A stretch of DNA of 64,000 nt from Castanea sativa (GCF_040712315.1 NC_134015.1:49197964-49261963); one strand, 5' to 3'. Numbered from the stretch's first letter, positions 1 to 11,814 are shown. Notes: generated by a model not told the origin, from the letters alone. Numbers and translations are program-made.

Positions 1-868
1 AGATCGCAAGAATAAGATGTTAGGCTTATCACAAGCTGGATATATAGATAAGGTCCTAGAACGGTTTAGCATGCAAAACTCCAAGAAATGATTACTTCCT
101 TTTAGACATAGAGTTCCTTTGTCTGATGACCAAAGGCCTAAGACTCAAGAGGAAGTAAATATGATGAGACAAGTTCCTTATGTTTCTGCAGTAGGAAGTC
201 TCATGTATGCCATGCTTTGTACTAGACTAGATATCTGTTATTCAGTTGGCATGGTCAGCCGATATCAATCAAATCCAGGACCAAAACATTAGCAAGCTGT
301 AAAGCATATTCTTAAGTATTTACGAAGAACAAAAGATTATATGCTTGTTTACCATAGTGAGGATTTAATTCTCATTGGCTATACAGATTCAGACTTTTAG
401 TCAAATCTAAATTTCAGAAAATCTACTTCAGGATGTGTTTTACCTTGGGAGGTGGAGCCATAAGTTGGAGGAGTGTTAAGCAATCTTGTATTGCGGACTT
501 CACCATGGAAGCAAAATATGTTGCTGCTTGTGAAGCAGCAAAGGAAGCTGTTTGGCTCAAGAAATTCCTTTATGATCTTGGTGTTATGAGAATGAAGTAA
601 GTTCCCATCACATTGTTTTGCAACAATAGTGGAGCGGTTGCATAATCCAAAGATCCAAGGAATCATAAGAAAGGAAAGCACATTGAGAAAAAGTATCATA
701 TCATTCGAGACATTGTTGCTCGTGGAGATGTTGTGGTAGTAAAGATTGAAAGTACAAATAATCTAACAGATCCCTTTACCAAAGTCTTTCCTTAAAGGAC
801 TTTCGAGTCACATTTGGTAGCAATGGGAGTTAGATTAGTGCACAATAGTCTTTAGGGCAAGTGGGAGA
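1..868 (+). pseudogene. Ty1/Copia pol remnant (RT end and RNase H)
   Basis: The plus strand encodes the end of a Copia reverse transcriptase followed by the RNase H and the tail of pol. Readable pieces include YVSAVGSLMYAMLCTRLDI, QAVKHILKYLRRTKDY and GYTDSDF, then, after a frameshift near 440, GGAISWRSVKQSCIA, TMEAKYVAACEAAKEAVW and NNLTDPFTK. In-frame stops follow KK near 90, lie just before QAVKH near 290, and follow the RNase H TDSDF motif near 400, so the copy is dead. The element continues left of the window, so its integrase and gag are not visible. A polypurine tract (AAGTGGGAGA) immediately precedes the LTR. Confidence 0.85.
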
Positions 869-2282
869 TTGTTAGGATATGTGCCCTTAAATCCTATTGT
901 ATGATGCTATGTATGATATTATGTATGACATTATGTATGACTTAATATTGTGATTAATAGAGTTGTTTTATTATTATCTAAAATAATGGTAACATGAATA
1001 TTTGGACATTATCATGTAGTCCATAAGATGCATAGTATGTGATTTATGTGATTTAATCATAGAAGATATAAATCACAAGTTCTTTGTAAACTCAGAATTT
1101 ATAGTTTGTAGTTGGTGATGAAATTGGGCATTTCATCTGCGAAGACTATAACGTATCATCTAAGATGATTTGTCTTGATCATGGAAGTGGAGACTTCTAG
1201 TTGATATGTTGATATGTTTTAAGAGTTAAGACATATTGAAGTGGACCGTTGTGAGATTTATTATTCTCCTAACGACTGTCAAATGATTAATAAATATCAC
1301 GACTTCTATTTGCATGAACTCTTAATCCTGAAAGAATAATGGATCTGATCATGAGATGTAGGTTGCTTTGATATATCAGGAGTGAGATCTAAAGTAACAG
1401 TCAAAATCTCAGTATGTTGGGCAGTCGCATTTAGTGTTGATGAAACATATATTCTTAAGATGAAATTCATAATCTCTTAATGGAGATATAAAATATTCAT
1501 TTGAGATAAGTTTAATGGGTTTGGTTATTCAGAGTGTTAGACCTAACCACTTTTGTAAGAAATTACTAAAGTATATATTTATGAAATTGGATTTCATAGA
1601 TATATAATGAATAACTTTAAAGGATTAAACTGGGTACTCAAGGATAAGATGTAGTAATTTACAAGGTGGCAGTTTACGTTTACGATTTTGTGTTACTACG
1701 AATATTTTATGAAGGGGTTGCATGTACAATAAAGTCTTGGGATATAATTTATTAATAAGGCCTAGAGTGCAATTATATTTATATAGTGATATTAAATATA
1801 ATTAATGGTAACTTTGGACTTGTCAAGAGTTGACGGAAAAGCTCAAGACCCATTAGAGCTAGTGTCTTATTGGTCCCTTTTGGTCTCACTCCAAGCCACA
1901 CACTAAAGCCCAATTGGAAAGGCCCAATAGGCCAACCCAATTAGATAATCAGTTAGTTATAAAGGGAGTAACATACATAATTTTTTTTAAAAAAAGTAAA
2001 AAAATAAGAAACGGTGTGTATGTGAGTGGGTGACACATTTTTATTCTCCCCTTGAAAACTAATTGAGAGGCCACACATCTTGGGCATATAGTAGAATTGG
2101 AGTGAAGATTAAAAGTGTTTCCAAGTGCTTTTAATTTTTGTTTTGAATTTCTTCACACCAAGGTATGCTATTTTGTTCTTAAATTCACATAGTGCACGTT
2201 ATCAATCATGAATGAAATAGATCCTTATTTGTTACTTCCACCGTGTGTTTTGTATGAGATACGAAACCAGTTTTTCCCTTCA
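869..2282 (+). repeat. Copia 3' LTR
   Basis: The LTR starts with TGTTAGGATATGTGCCC directly after the polypurine tract of the upstream pol remnant. The right end is less certain. I place it at the CA in TTTTTCCCTTCA near 2282, which gives about 1.4 kb. The other LTR and the TSD partner lie outside the window, so the end cannot be confirmed from here. Confidence 0.6.
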
Positions 2283-2344
2283 CTATGCTCACTATGTGTT
2301 CATATTTGAGAGCTCCTTTCCATAAAAGCATCAAGAGAATCAGG

Positions 2345-2860
2345 TGGGAAAAGCCACCAAAGGGGTAGATGAAGCTGAACACAAATGGATCTTCCATTGA
2401 TAATCCAAGCTCAGCGAGCTGTGGGGGTGTTGTAAGAGATGAAAATGGCAGATGGATAGTTGTTTCACGAGAAGCATTGGGATCTCTAGCAGCTTTGTAG
2501 CTGAGTTTTGGGGGCTCAGAGATGGCTTGATGCTGTGCTACAACTTGAACATTTCATCGCTAGTAGTGGAAATGGATGCAAAAGCTGTAGTGGATGTTTT
2601 TGATAACTCTGAGTATGTGAATAACGTTATTTCTCCCATTTTGGATGATTGCAAGCACTTGGCAGCTCGCTTCCATAGGATCCAGTTCAAGAACTATTAC
2701 TGGCAAGCCAATTAGTTTGCGGACAGCCTCACTAGGATAAGCACTACTCAACATCTAGATCAAACTTATTTTAATAGTCCACCTGTGGACATTATTTCTG
2801 CTTTTTAGAATGACTTGAATGGCATGTATTTTAACAAGTATGTCCTAAACCTATTGTAGT
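2345..2860 (+). pseudogene. LINE 3' fragment, RNase H domain
   Basis: A decayed plant-LINE RNase H domain (RVT_3 type). It begins near 2345 with WEKPPKG, a stop, then MKLNTNGSSIDNPSSA and CGGVVRDENGRWIV. It changes frame near 2458 and continues as FTRSIGISSSFVAEFWGLRDG, then VVEMDAKAVVDV. The expected acidic residues are still visible, although an aligned N replaces D in the first motif. A TAG interrupts the domain before FADSLTR near 2713. The fragment ends near an A-rich tract at 2891, consistent with a 5'-truncated LINE insertion. It is unrelated in position to the large LINE at 53-58.6 kb. Confidence 0.75.
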
Positions 2861-2913
2861 TTCTTAGTTTTTTAATGCATCGTCTTTTACCAAAAAAAAT
2901 ATATGTACATATT

Positions 2914-3073
2914 ATGTCTACAACATTTTTACAATATCTTCACAACATTTTTTATATAACAGGTTGTTACGGGTTATTATTGATGAGGTAGAAAAATAAT
3001 TTCAATGGTAGGTTTAAATTAGAACTAATAACAACTAACCGCCTATAATTTATTATGAAAATGTTGTAGACGT
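2914..3073. mobile_element. MITE with short inverted repeats
   Basis: About 160 bp bounded by the inverted sequences ATGTCTACAACATTTT and AAAATGTTGTAGACGTA. It has no coding capacity. A similar inverted-repeat sequence lies at about 52470-52650. The superfamily is not assignable; a TA target site is possible. Confidence 0.55.
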
Positions 3074-3079
3074 ACCACT

Positions 3080-3290
3080 TCTCATCTATTATAAGTGCAT
3101 TATTAGCTGTGATTTTGTACAAAAAGCCTTTCCAGCACCACAATCAAATTGGGCCCTTGGTGGGATAAATCTGGACTTGAGAGCCCATAGCAGTCTCACC
3201 AAGTTTATTGGCACTATGGCATCTATTACTTGTGACTTTATACAAAGGCCTGGTCATAACAATTGTTTGATCGCTCAAACTCAATGGTTA
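3080..3290 (+). pseudogene. WAT1-related exon-4 fragment
   Basis: The sequence from 3171 reads LDLRAHSSLTKFIGTM, matching [15 protein letters not shown] of exon 4 in the intact neighbours. The preceding bases (about 3090-3165) match a second, partial exon-4 piece ending in SNWALGG. No other exon of this copy is present. It looks like a relic left by unequal exchange in the WAT1 array. The same relic precedes the second duplicated unit at 13256-13560. Confidence 0.75.
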
Positions 3291-3967
3291 TTTTTCAAAA
3301 TAACACCCAATATTCACACCTTTTGAGAGTGAGAACAAATAATAGTAACAATAATAATAATCGAAAATTTTCCCTTAATTGAGTTAATTGTGTAAAATTC
3401 TCTAATCAGGTGGTAGGCCATTTTTTATTATAATTTTAAAATAGAAGAAAATATTACTGCTTAGGAAAAATACATTATACAACAAGATCAATAAGATGCT
3501 TGGAGCAAGAGAGAAAAACTTCTCTAACCAGGAAAATATTTTTTGCAAACAAAGCAAGATTATAATACCAGATTCTCAGGCCTCTGAAACACAAGATGAG
3601 TGGTAGGCCATGTTTGATTGTATTGTATATTGTAATATTGGTTGTACAAAAGTTAAAGAAATACATGTGTTTTGTGTGGTTTATAAATTAATGCGTACTT
3701 ATATTTTTTTTTTATTAAAAAAATGGAAAGATTAATGCTTACTGGCTGAACTTGACTGACACCCTAAAAATGACAATAAAAAACAAAATAAAAAAAGTAA
3801 AAATAGGTTCCACTGGTAAATTTGTATGAGTATGATTAAGATATACTTCAAAGGCCATCTCCACGTCTGTCACCCACCAATCATTGGGTTGTAATTTATA
3901 GATATAAAATATAATTACGTTAGAATGTCTTATCAAGATTCAAGAGTGACTTGAACAAGTAGATTCT

Positions 3968-4122
3968 ATTTAGCTCAACTGATAAAATTTTTAATGGTTG
4001 AATAAGAGATTTGGGCTTCAATTCCCATCTACACTTAAAATTGATTAATGTCTTGGTCTGATGATAAAGAACAATCATCAAGAGAGAATGTCATAAGTTA
4101 TGAAACTCTTAAAAAAAAAAAA
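3968..4122 (+). mobile_element. tRNA-derived SINE
   Basis: A SINE-like sequence with a pol III A-box-like TAGCTCAACTGA and a B-box-like stretch TTCAATTCCC about 40 bp later. It ends with GAAACTCTT plus an A13 tail. The same family occurs at 39265-39415, with the same order of motifs and the same tail. Confidence 0.7.
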
Positions 4123-5269
4123 AGTGACTCGGACTAAACAATTTTAGTTTCAATGAAAAAGTTTATTTATGCTTGTTAATTCAGTAAATAGAGTAATTGA
4201 CTATACTAAATAATTCGGACTCAAACATAATAAATGTACTCATGAATAATTATAATCTTTAACAATAAAAGGTAGCAAAATATAATTTTTATAAGTTCAT
4301 AAATGAAAATAATTACATATAACTAAATCGATAATATAATTTTAACAATAATTTTGCTATTCATTATTAGCATAGATTTGTGGAAGAATAAAAAAAATGT
4401 AGTGTTAGTGTTTATTATATTTGGGAAATAAATAAGTAAATCAAGTATATCATAAACAAAATCAACAATGTTCAAAAAGAAAATAAACTAAACTTGAACG
4501 TATAATTTAGTTTTGTGATAAGCTCAAGTTCTAGCTTTGTTTAAAATAAAATTAAATAAATAAGCTTTAACTTTTAATGCTCTTGCCTTTGAGATATAAT
4601 AGCGTTAGCAGCGCTGCTTTAAAGAAAAAATGAAAGCAATTATTTCATTTCATCTAGTCATCTTCCATTTGAATGGTGTATGTACCAAATCAACACATAC
4701 TCATAACCCAAAATAAAAGATGGACTTGACTGCACCATATGCTTCCATGTAACATGTTACTGGGCTAAGTTGAGACGTGTAGAGAATATAGCCAAGTTAT
4801 CAATTGTAGGAATTCTCTACTCTTTTCTGTAGGGCCTTGTTTTTTATGTAATCATGGCAAGTTGAGAAGCTAGTAGTAGAAAGCCATAGCATACATGGAC
4901 ATCCAACATAAACTCATTCGAGGCTAGCTAGCAGGCTTTCAGTCATTTCAATGATCTCTACTTGATAAAAAATCATTATCAAACCACAATACTAGTTTCC
5001 TTATAACTAGCGTCACCTTTCACAGCATATTCCCTCCTATTCTATCCCACCTCTCCATTTTCATAGTGATGTCAAATTATCAAGAACTTAACCCATTTAA
5101 GCAAGTGGGATACGACTTTTTTCAATACTAACAATGTCTTGAGCAAAAGTAAATTGCAAGCGTAGTACTTTCTGATTTTGATGTAAATTTTCATTATCTT
5201 CAGACATGACATTGGCTAATCAGCTGCACTTAGTCTGTGAGCTCATGAAGACAAACCGTGGTGGAAAGA
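4123..5269. other. Non-coding duplicated DNA and start of a unit-1 insert
   Basis: The part up to about 4590 is AT-rich and matches 14458-15880 in unit 2 after removal of two Helitrons there. From about 4590 the sequence is private to unit 1. I see no coding sequence in it. It contains a GCAGCGCTGC palindrome near 4610, possibly part of a degraded CACTA-type terminus. Confidence 0.5.
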
Positions 5270-5280
5270 TATAATTGTTC

Positions 5281-5480
5281 AAACTAAACCCAAAATCGAA
5301 ACCCTAAACCTAAAATCAAAACCCTAAACCTAAAATCGAAACCCTACAATCACAAAATCGAAACCCTAAACCTAAAATCGAAACCCTAGAATCACAAAAT
5401 CGAAACCCTAAACCTAAAATCAATACCCTAAACCAAAAATTGAAACCCAAAAACAAAAATGGAAACCCTAAAACATAAAT
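5281..5480. repeat. Interstitial telomere-like repeat
   Basis: About 200 bp built from units such as AAACCCTAAACCTAAAATCG, with the plant telomere core CCCTAAA recurring at 13-20 bp intervals. It is not a perfect heptamer array, so it is a telomere-like minisatellite. It sits within the private insert that ends in the CACTA terminus at 6097. Confidence 0.7.
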
Positions 5481-5499
5481 CAAAAAAGCCCAATTTAAA

Positions 5500-6097
5500 A
5501 TACTTACTGTTAGTTGGCCCTCTCAGTGTCTTGAGTGAGATTGAGAGTTCGAGAGAGAGAGGGAGAGACTTAGGGCAGCGCCGGTGTGTACGATCGATGG
5601 TGGAGATTCGGTTTTTTTAGGGGTTTTTTTTTTTTTTTTTTTTCAGGGTAAGGCTTTTTGCCGCCGCATCGAACTTCGGTGCGGGTGAGGGTGGAGGCGG
5701 TGCCGCAGCGCTTGGTTTGGAGGTCAGTGACGATGCTTTGATGAACGACGGCGCAGGCGGTGTCGGGTGGGGCGGATTGAGTTCGAGTTGGGTCTTGAGG
5801 AATCGTGTTCGAAGGGCTTTAGACAGAGCATCAATGTAGTTTGGGTAAGGAGATTTTTTCTAAACTATTTATAGTAGGGATTGTGGCCGCGTTTTTTAAA
5901 ACGCAGCTTCAGGACGCGGCTGGAGAAAGAAAAAACGCAGCTATAGACTTGGGCTTGGGCTGCGTCCAACCCACGCGGCCATAATATAGGTGTTGTGGGT
6001 GCGTTTCTCAGAAACGCGGCCCAAGTCAGGTCTTAGGCCGCGTTTTTACAAACGCGGCTGAAAAAAACGCGGCCTAAGACCCGCGTGTTTTGTAGTG
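5500..6097. mobile_element. CACTA (En/Spm) terminal region
   Basis: The right end is TTTTGTAGTG at 6088-6097, which on the other strand reads CACTACAAAACACGCGGG, a canonical CACTA start. Between 5880 and 6090 there are many subterminal repeats of GCGGCC and ACGCGG in both orientations, typical of CACTA ends. The segment 5560-5830 is unusually GC-rich and may be internal or captured sequence; I recognise no protein in it. I did not find a matching CACTA left end or a 3-bp TSD, so the element is probably truncated. Confidence 0.6.
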
Positions 6098-6100
6098 AGC

Positions 6101-7294
6101 TAGTGATGCAAAATACTTTTTATCCATTTTAGATTTTACTCTAGCACTAAATCCAAAATAAGACACCCACATTTGGTGAAAGGTTCTCTTTCTTTATCCT
6201 TTACTATCACCAAAATGTACAAAACTAGTTTCTCTTTTTTCTTTATTTGTTTTTTTGCTAGTGTATATAAAATATAATATTATTTTAATAAGATGAATTG
6301 CAAAATAAAGAATGGGATGTGAGGTGTATTATTAAAATGGTGATGTTAAATAGATAACCAAACAATACATCATAACATAAGTTAATTTTTCATTCTCTTA
6401 TGCGCTCTCTTTGCTTTCCCTTGCCCTCTATTTTACTAAACATATTAATATAGTGTTAAGCATTTGGTAAAGTGAATTTCCATTCAACCCACACAACTTT
6501 AAATCCACCTCGTTTGGAAAGTGAAAAATGCTAAAACTAATAGTGAGATCAAAAGACAAAAGAATCATATTCAAATGGATTAAAGTCAAACAATATAGTT
6601 AAGAAAATCAAACTTAATGGACAAAATAAAAACTATGTCAAAATTAGAGGGTGTAATTCATAATTTAATAATAACCCTTAAAAAAAGAGCAATATAAAAA
6701 TTGCTCCTAAGGTTTTAGCTAATGTCATGTACAACCAAATCTTTTCAAAATTATCCAATTTTCTTTCAATGCACAAACTTACTTAATACTGTTTGAAAAT
6801 TCTCCTACTCTTTTTGCACATAGTTTTATTTCTTGTTGCTATTTATATACCATTAACTATCCAAAGATTTCCTCATGCATATAACTGCCATAATACAATC
6901 ATTGTGAGACCTGCATAATCAACGCATGTTATTAGAAGAAAATAGAGGCCTTATTAAGAAAATCAAGAATCTTTTAAATGATATTAAACATTCTTTTTTT
7001 TTTTTTTTTTTGAGAAAAAATAAAGTGTAGAGGCCTTATTGAGAGGATCAAGAATCTTTTAAATGATATTAAGCATCTTTTTTTTTTTGGGCTGAGAAAG
7101 AAAAAGTGTAGAGGGGCCTCTATTTTCTTCTAATAACTTGTACTTGGGGAAGCAAATTCGATATTAAAAATAAAAAAATAAAAAACTTAGTGTAGTACAT
7201 GATAATATGATATTAAGTTATTAAACCCACTAAGGTAGGAGGCTTTGACATTTTAACACCGTGCATGAACAGTAGCAGAGAGAGAGAGAGAGAT
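6101..7294 (+). other. Upstream region of WAT1 gene 1
   Basis: AT-rich sequence shared with 29200-31047 upstream of gene 2. It contains two near-tandem copies of a segment starting GAGGCCTTATT (6946 and 7031). The last 40 bp, GGAGGCTTTGACATTTTAACA and the GTGCATGAACAGTAGC stretch followed by (GA)n, are almost identical in front of gene 2 and probably include the 5' leader. I cannot place a clear TATA box. Confidence 0.5.
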
Positions 7295-10200
7295 ATGAAG
7301 GGCTTAGGAGTAACAACAGCCATGGTGGCAGTCCAGTTCCTTGAGGTGGGCTTGAACACTATGCTAAAAGCAGCCATGAGTAAAGGGATGAGTAACTTTG
7401 TTTTTGTGGTTTACTCAAATGGCCTCGCCATCTTCGTTCTTCTTCTAGCTTCCTTCATCTTTTACAGGTTTTCATATTCATCTGCTCCAACTGTTCAATT
7501 CAACAACTACCTTGCCATACTTTCTACATAACAGCTTTTTTTTCTCATCACTTTGATTAATTTGCAGAAAAAGACGTCTTCCTCTACTGACAGTTTCATT
7601 AGTTTGTAGAATCTTTCTTCTTGGCCTGCTAAGGTTCTTTTCTTGTTTAATTCAGATTATAGTGATAAGATATAAATGGGTTTCCATTTTTGTTTCTGGT
7701 ACTATAAATGGGTTTCTAATATATTTGCGTGTACAAGCTTACACTTATCTATAGTTTATCATGATTTTTGGTGGGTTTTATAGTTGCTGTGTGCAGAGCT
7801 TCATGTTTACCGGTATAGGGTACAGCTCTCCAACTTTGGCCTCAGCAATGGTTGATCTGACTCCAGCTTTTACTTTCATACTTGCCATCATCTCCAGGTG
7901 GGTCTCCTCCTCTCTGTTTAAAGTGCTCAATGACTAAAAAGCCACGCTCACCAGTGGCATTTACCAGTTAGAATATGCTACGTGAATGTGCTGGTTCATT
8001 TCCGTTATTAACCCAAAAAATGGGGGATACTTTTGTTTTTAGCATTAATAGATTTAGATACTTTCCCACAATTTTATATCTCATATGTGAAGGTGAATAT
8101 TACTGGCTTTTGCCTGGTATTTTTCACCTCCAAAAAATTTTGGAAGACCCACAAAAAATCTTATGTCTCAATAAAATTGTACCACTTTATCCTGTATCAA
8201 TTATAGTATGTCATATGTCTAATTAAAAAAGAAAAAAAAAAGAGAGACATGTCACATACCATGATTGGAGGATTATAGAACAATACACACATTAATTGGA
8301 ACAAAGATTTTTATTTGACAAGTTGATACCAAGGTCAAAACTTTCCTTTGGATTTCCAATATGAATATTTAGGATTCTAAAATATACTCTTCTAAAGTTA
8401 ATTATTGGTGTTTACAATTAGTGTTGAGATAGATGGTTTATATATATATATATATAAAAGTAAAAATAAGGAAGTGTAGTAACTTTCATATAACAGCGGT
8501 AATCCCACAAGTTAGTAAAGAAAAGGAGAAGTCATATAGGAATGGTAATCTCTCTAGGATCTATGTGAATAAGTGCGATAGAATAGTTTTTGATACTGCG
8601 TGAGAGTTGAAAGATAAAACTTTATGCTGTTGCAACTTGTAAGTTAATGTAAAAACACTACTGGTAACTGGATGTCCTGGGTAGTGTGTGTTAAGTTTGA
8701 AAGTTAGAGTTGAAATTTGTAATCCATATTATTGATGGTGATCTTGTTTGAACCTAAGTAATTTGGCCCCCAGACATTAAACTTTGTCATGTGGTGCTTG
8801 CTATTGTTAATCTTGCTTTCACATATGTTGATATAGAGATTAGTTTGATATTTACAGGACTTACGTTGAAGGTTCTGTTACAGTATATAATGATGTGGAA
8901 TGAAAAGGTATGAGAATAGCTACCATAAAAATTAAGGTGTTTGATGAGTACTAGTCAAGACACCTGCCTAAGACGCTTATGAAGTAGAGATTTGTTAAGT
9001 CCTGCCTATGAGGAGTAATATTTCCAACATAAGATTGAAATCCCACATTGGTGTAAGAAGAAAATTAAAAAGATAAATCCATATTAATAAAAGGTGATAG
9101 TATAGTTTTTTATTGTGTCAGAATTGGAAGACAGCTTAATCATGTGTTTATGCTAGTTGTTCTTAAGATTGAGAGTTAAATTTGAGAATTTGCAATTTAT
9201 ATTATTGATAATGGATTTGTTGCAGACAAGGGCAATTTGGTTGAATCAAGTTAAACCTTGTGTTTTTGCGGTTCTTACTGTTGTTTAGTTTTGAGTGTTT
9301 TCCACAATATTTAGTATTGAGAATTGAATATAGAAAACATCACCGATATGTAGGCACAGGTAAACTCACTTTAACATGGAGATCAAAAGGCTGATATGGA
9401 GAATAACCTCTGTTCACTAAGATATATTACCATAGATGACGAACTAAAACGTTAAAACTCTTTCAAAAGGTGTGAATAACAAAGCTTGAATGAAATGGTT
9501 GTTGTAGGATGGAAAAGCTGGACTTGAGAACCCAAAGTAGTCTCGCTAAGTGTATTGGCACCGTGGTATCCATTATAGGTGCATTAATTGTGACTCTGTA
9601 CAAAGGCCTGCCTATCATAAATGCTTTATCATCCAATGGTCAACCCAATGAGGTTCTTCTGTCACTGCAATCAAATTGGGTTCTTGGAGGCTTTCTCCTT
9701 GCCATTGGTAGCTTATGTCTTTCAATATTGTTTATTGTCCAGGTAAAATTGGTTTAAACATTCTAGTCCCCTCTTACTGTACTTGTTGCAGACATAATAT
9801 CTCAGAAAATTGACTCAATTTTTTTTTTTAATCCTTTTTTTTCAAATGTACATATCTAGACCTGGATTATTAGGGAGTATCCTGCAGAGTTGATTGTAAC
9901 ACTTATTGCTTGCATTTTTACAACCATCCAATCTGCCTTGGTGGCTCTAGTTGCAGAGAATGACCCAAAAGTTTGGAGACTAAGGTCTAATATGGAGTTG
10001 ATAGCTATAGGCTATTCGGTAAGCATGATGAAGGCAACGGGCTTTATTTTAGGATTGTCATTCTGTCACATAGATCCCAAAATTTTGGGACTAAGACTTG
10101 ATAGTTGTTGTATCTTGACACTCATTATAGCTTGCCCTTTGGTTTTCCAATAACTTGTTTGTAGGCCATTTTCGTGGTAGCTGCACGAAGTGTTGTTGCT

Positions 10201-10572
10201 ACATGGGCATGTCGCAAGAAGGGTCCTGTCTTTGTTGCATTATTTAGCCCTCTAGGGATGGTCATTGCACTTGTAATGGGTGTTACTTTTCTTGGGAATA
10301 CTCTCTATCTTGGAAGGTATAATTCGTATATCTCAATATAATAATTCTGTGAAGCTATGCTACTGTCCTGGAATATTAAGGACTACTATGATTATGATTC
10401 AATTTTATTGCGGTGCAGTTTGATAGGAGCAACTGTAATAGCTCTCGGGTTTTATGCTGTGATATGGGGACAAGCACAAGAAGAGAAGACCATTGCAAAC
10501 GGAGGAATTTGTAGCTTTGAGTCATCTTCTGCTAAAGTACCTCTTTTGGAAAACAAAGGCTTGGATATCTAG
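7295..10572 (+). CDS. WAT1-related protein (gene 1), seven exons, intact
   Basis: Member of the plant WAT1/UMAMIT (nodulin MtN21, EamA/DMT) family. These are ten-helix membrane transporters, members of which move amino acids or auxin; this copy's substrate is unknown. By eye the exons are 7295-7467, 7568-7633, 7784-7897, 9508-9742, 9860-10018, 10165-10316 and 10419-10572, all GT-AG, totalling 1053 nt or 350 aa. Motifs include [14 protein letters not shown] in helix 1, [10 protein letters not shown] (92-101), DLTPAFTF (104-111), REYPAEL (201-207) and [14 protein letters not shown] near the end. The in-frame ATG at 7265 was rejected because gene 2 has the same upstream ATG out of frame. FSPL replaces the FKPL seen in genes 3 and 4. 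Intron 3 (7898-9507) is about 1.6 kb and holds a short (TA)n tract. Confidence 0.9.
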
Positions 10573-10954
10573 GGCACTTGCGCAAGAAATTAAAAACCAA
10601 CTATAGCTTTGGTTTGATGCTTTTTCACTAAAGTTGTTGAAGTGTGGTGAAAGATACAATCGACAACCATGTATATATATTTATCTATAATGGAAAGTTT
10701 AAAACGAAATTTGATGAATTTCTTAAAATATCAAGAGCTTTGATTAGGGGTGTGCAAAAAACCGACGAACCGAACAAACCGCTTCAAACTGACTGAACCG
10801 ATGCAAAATTTCGGTTCAATTTCGGTTTCGATTCGGTTTCGGTTTCATTATATAAAAAACCAAAAATGTCGGTTCTGTTTTCTGTGGCAAATTCTAATAC
10901 ATCGAACCAACCGAACCGAACCGAAATATATTAAATAATAATTTGTACAAATTA

Positions 10955-11045
10955 TTTCAACAAAGTTCCAGGTATCCTAGCGGCAAGGACACACGTTTGT
11001 CTCCAATCAGCCCAGGTTTGACCCTTAGTAATAGCCTTTTTATTT
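10955..11045 (+). other. tRNA-like (SINE head) stretch inside the hAT
   Basis: TAGCGGCAAGGACACACG resembles a pol III A box region, and AGGTTTGACCC about 40 bp later resembles a B box. It is probably the head of a SINE that inserted into the hAT or was carried with it. There is no clear tail, so the call is tentative. Confidence 0.35.
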
Positions 11046-11202
11046 TTCCTCTCCTTATTACCAAAACTACATCGTTTTGGGGTTTGCTTTATAACCCTAT
11101 TAATCCTATTTTCAGCATTTGCCTCTCACTTTCTTCAACAACAGCCGCTCTTTTCCCCTTTCCTTCTCCAGTCATTCTCTTCCTCCCCATCTCTCTCTTT
11201 CT

Positions 11203-11376
11203 ATCATTCAGATCGAATAGAACCCGACCAATGAAATCATCCTTGACAAGATCCTTATCTTTCACAGTAACTTCAAGCGCCGAAGACTGAAGCCGATCTT
11301 TCGAGAAAGCGAACACCTAGTTCCACTCGAGATTTGACTTCTTCTCAAAATGCCGAGTTGTACCTTTGTCGTTCCA
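11203..11376 (-). pseudogene. Captured MCTP/FTIP-type C2-domain fragment
   Basis: Read on the minus strand, this stretch encodes WNDKGTTRHFEKKSNLEWN, a TAG stop (11317-11319), then VFAFSKDRLQSS, ALEVTVKDKDLVKDD and FIGRVLFDLND. This is the beta-strand core of a C2 domain as found in plant multiple C2 and transmembrane-region proteins (FT-interacting protein/QUIRKY type), including the VKDKD calcium-loop region. The stop sits where the family has Gln, so it is probably a CAG-to-TAG change. Only about 58 codons are present and the surroundings are not MCTP-like. The fragment lies wholly inside the hAT inverted repeats, so I infer transduplication of a host exon. Confidence 0.75.
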
Positions 11377-11814
11377 CTGCCGCCGCCTCCAAAAGAATTG
11401 GCCTCTGTCGCCACCTCCCCACGCCGGCTTGATCTTTTCATTCTCAGTTTGACATTTCTCAATAACCCTCTCTTTTTTGTATTTTGGGTTTTGTTTAGTA
11501 CTGAATCAATGCTATTTTCTGTGAATTTGTGATTGTGATTTTGAGTTGTTATTTTCTTATTGAAAAATCGATAACCCCATATGATGTTGAGTTGTTTTTT
11601 TCTTTTTGTGACTGTGAATCTGTGATGTTGACTGAAACAGAAACACCAACCGAAAAACCGACCGAAACCGAAACAAATTGAAACCGACGGTGTTTCGACT
11701 ATTTCGGTCGGTTTCAGTTGACAAATTTGGAAACCGAAAATTTCAGTTTCGGTTGACAAATTAAAAAAAAAAAAAAACCGACCGAAACCGAACCAAAACA
11801 CCCCTAGCTTTGAT

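Larger units (their letters stand above)
10745..11806. mobile_element. hAT element carrying a captured gene fragment
   Basis: 1062 bp with terminal inverted repeats starting TAGGGGTGT and ending ACACCCCTA. It is flanked by a perfect 8-bp target-site duplication GCTTTGAT (10737-10744 and 11807-11814). The duplicated unit has the unoccupied site, a single GCTTTGAT, near 34860, which proves insertion. Subterminal regions are rich in CGGTTT and AAACCG repeats. No transposase is visible, so it is non-autonomous. It lies about 170 bp after the stop codon of WAT1 gene 1. Inside are a SINE-like stretch and an antisense C2-domain fragment. Confidence 0.9.

Noticed and set aside
7265..7294. Upstream in-frame ATG as the start of WAT1 gene 1
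   Set aside because: It would add an MNSSRERERD leader from a GA microsatellite; the equivalent ATG in gene 2 is out of frame, so MKGLGVT is the conserved start.
11262..11801. 179-codon minus-strand ORF
   Set aside because: It overlaps the hAT terminal repeats and is in a different frame from the C2-like fragment; low-complexity F/T-rich composition.
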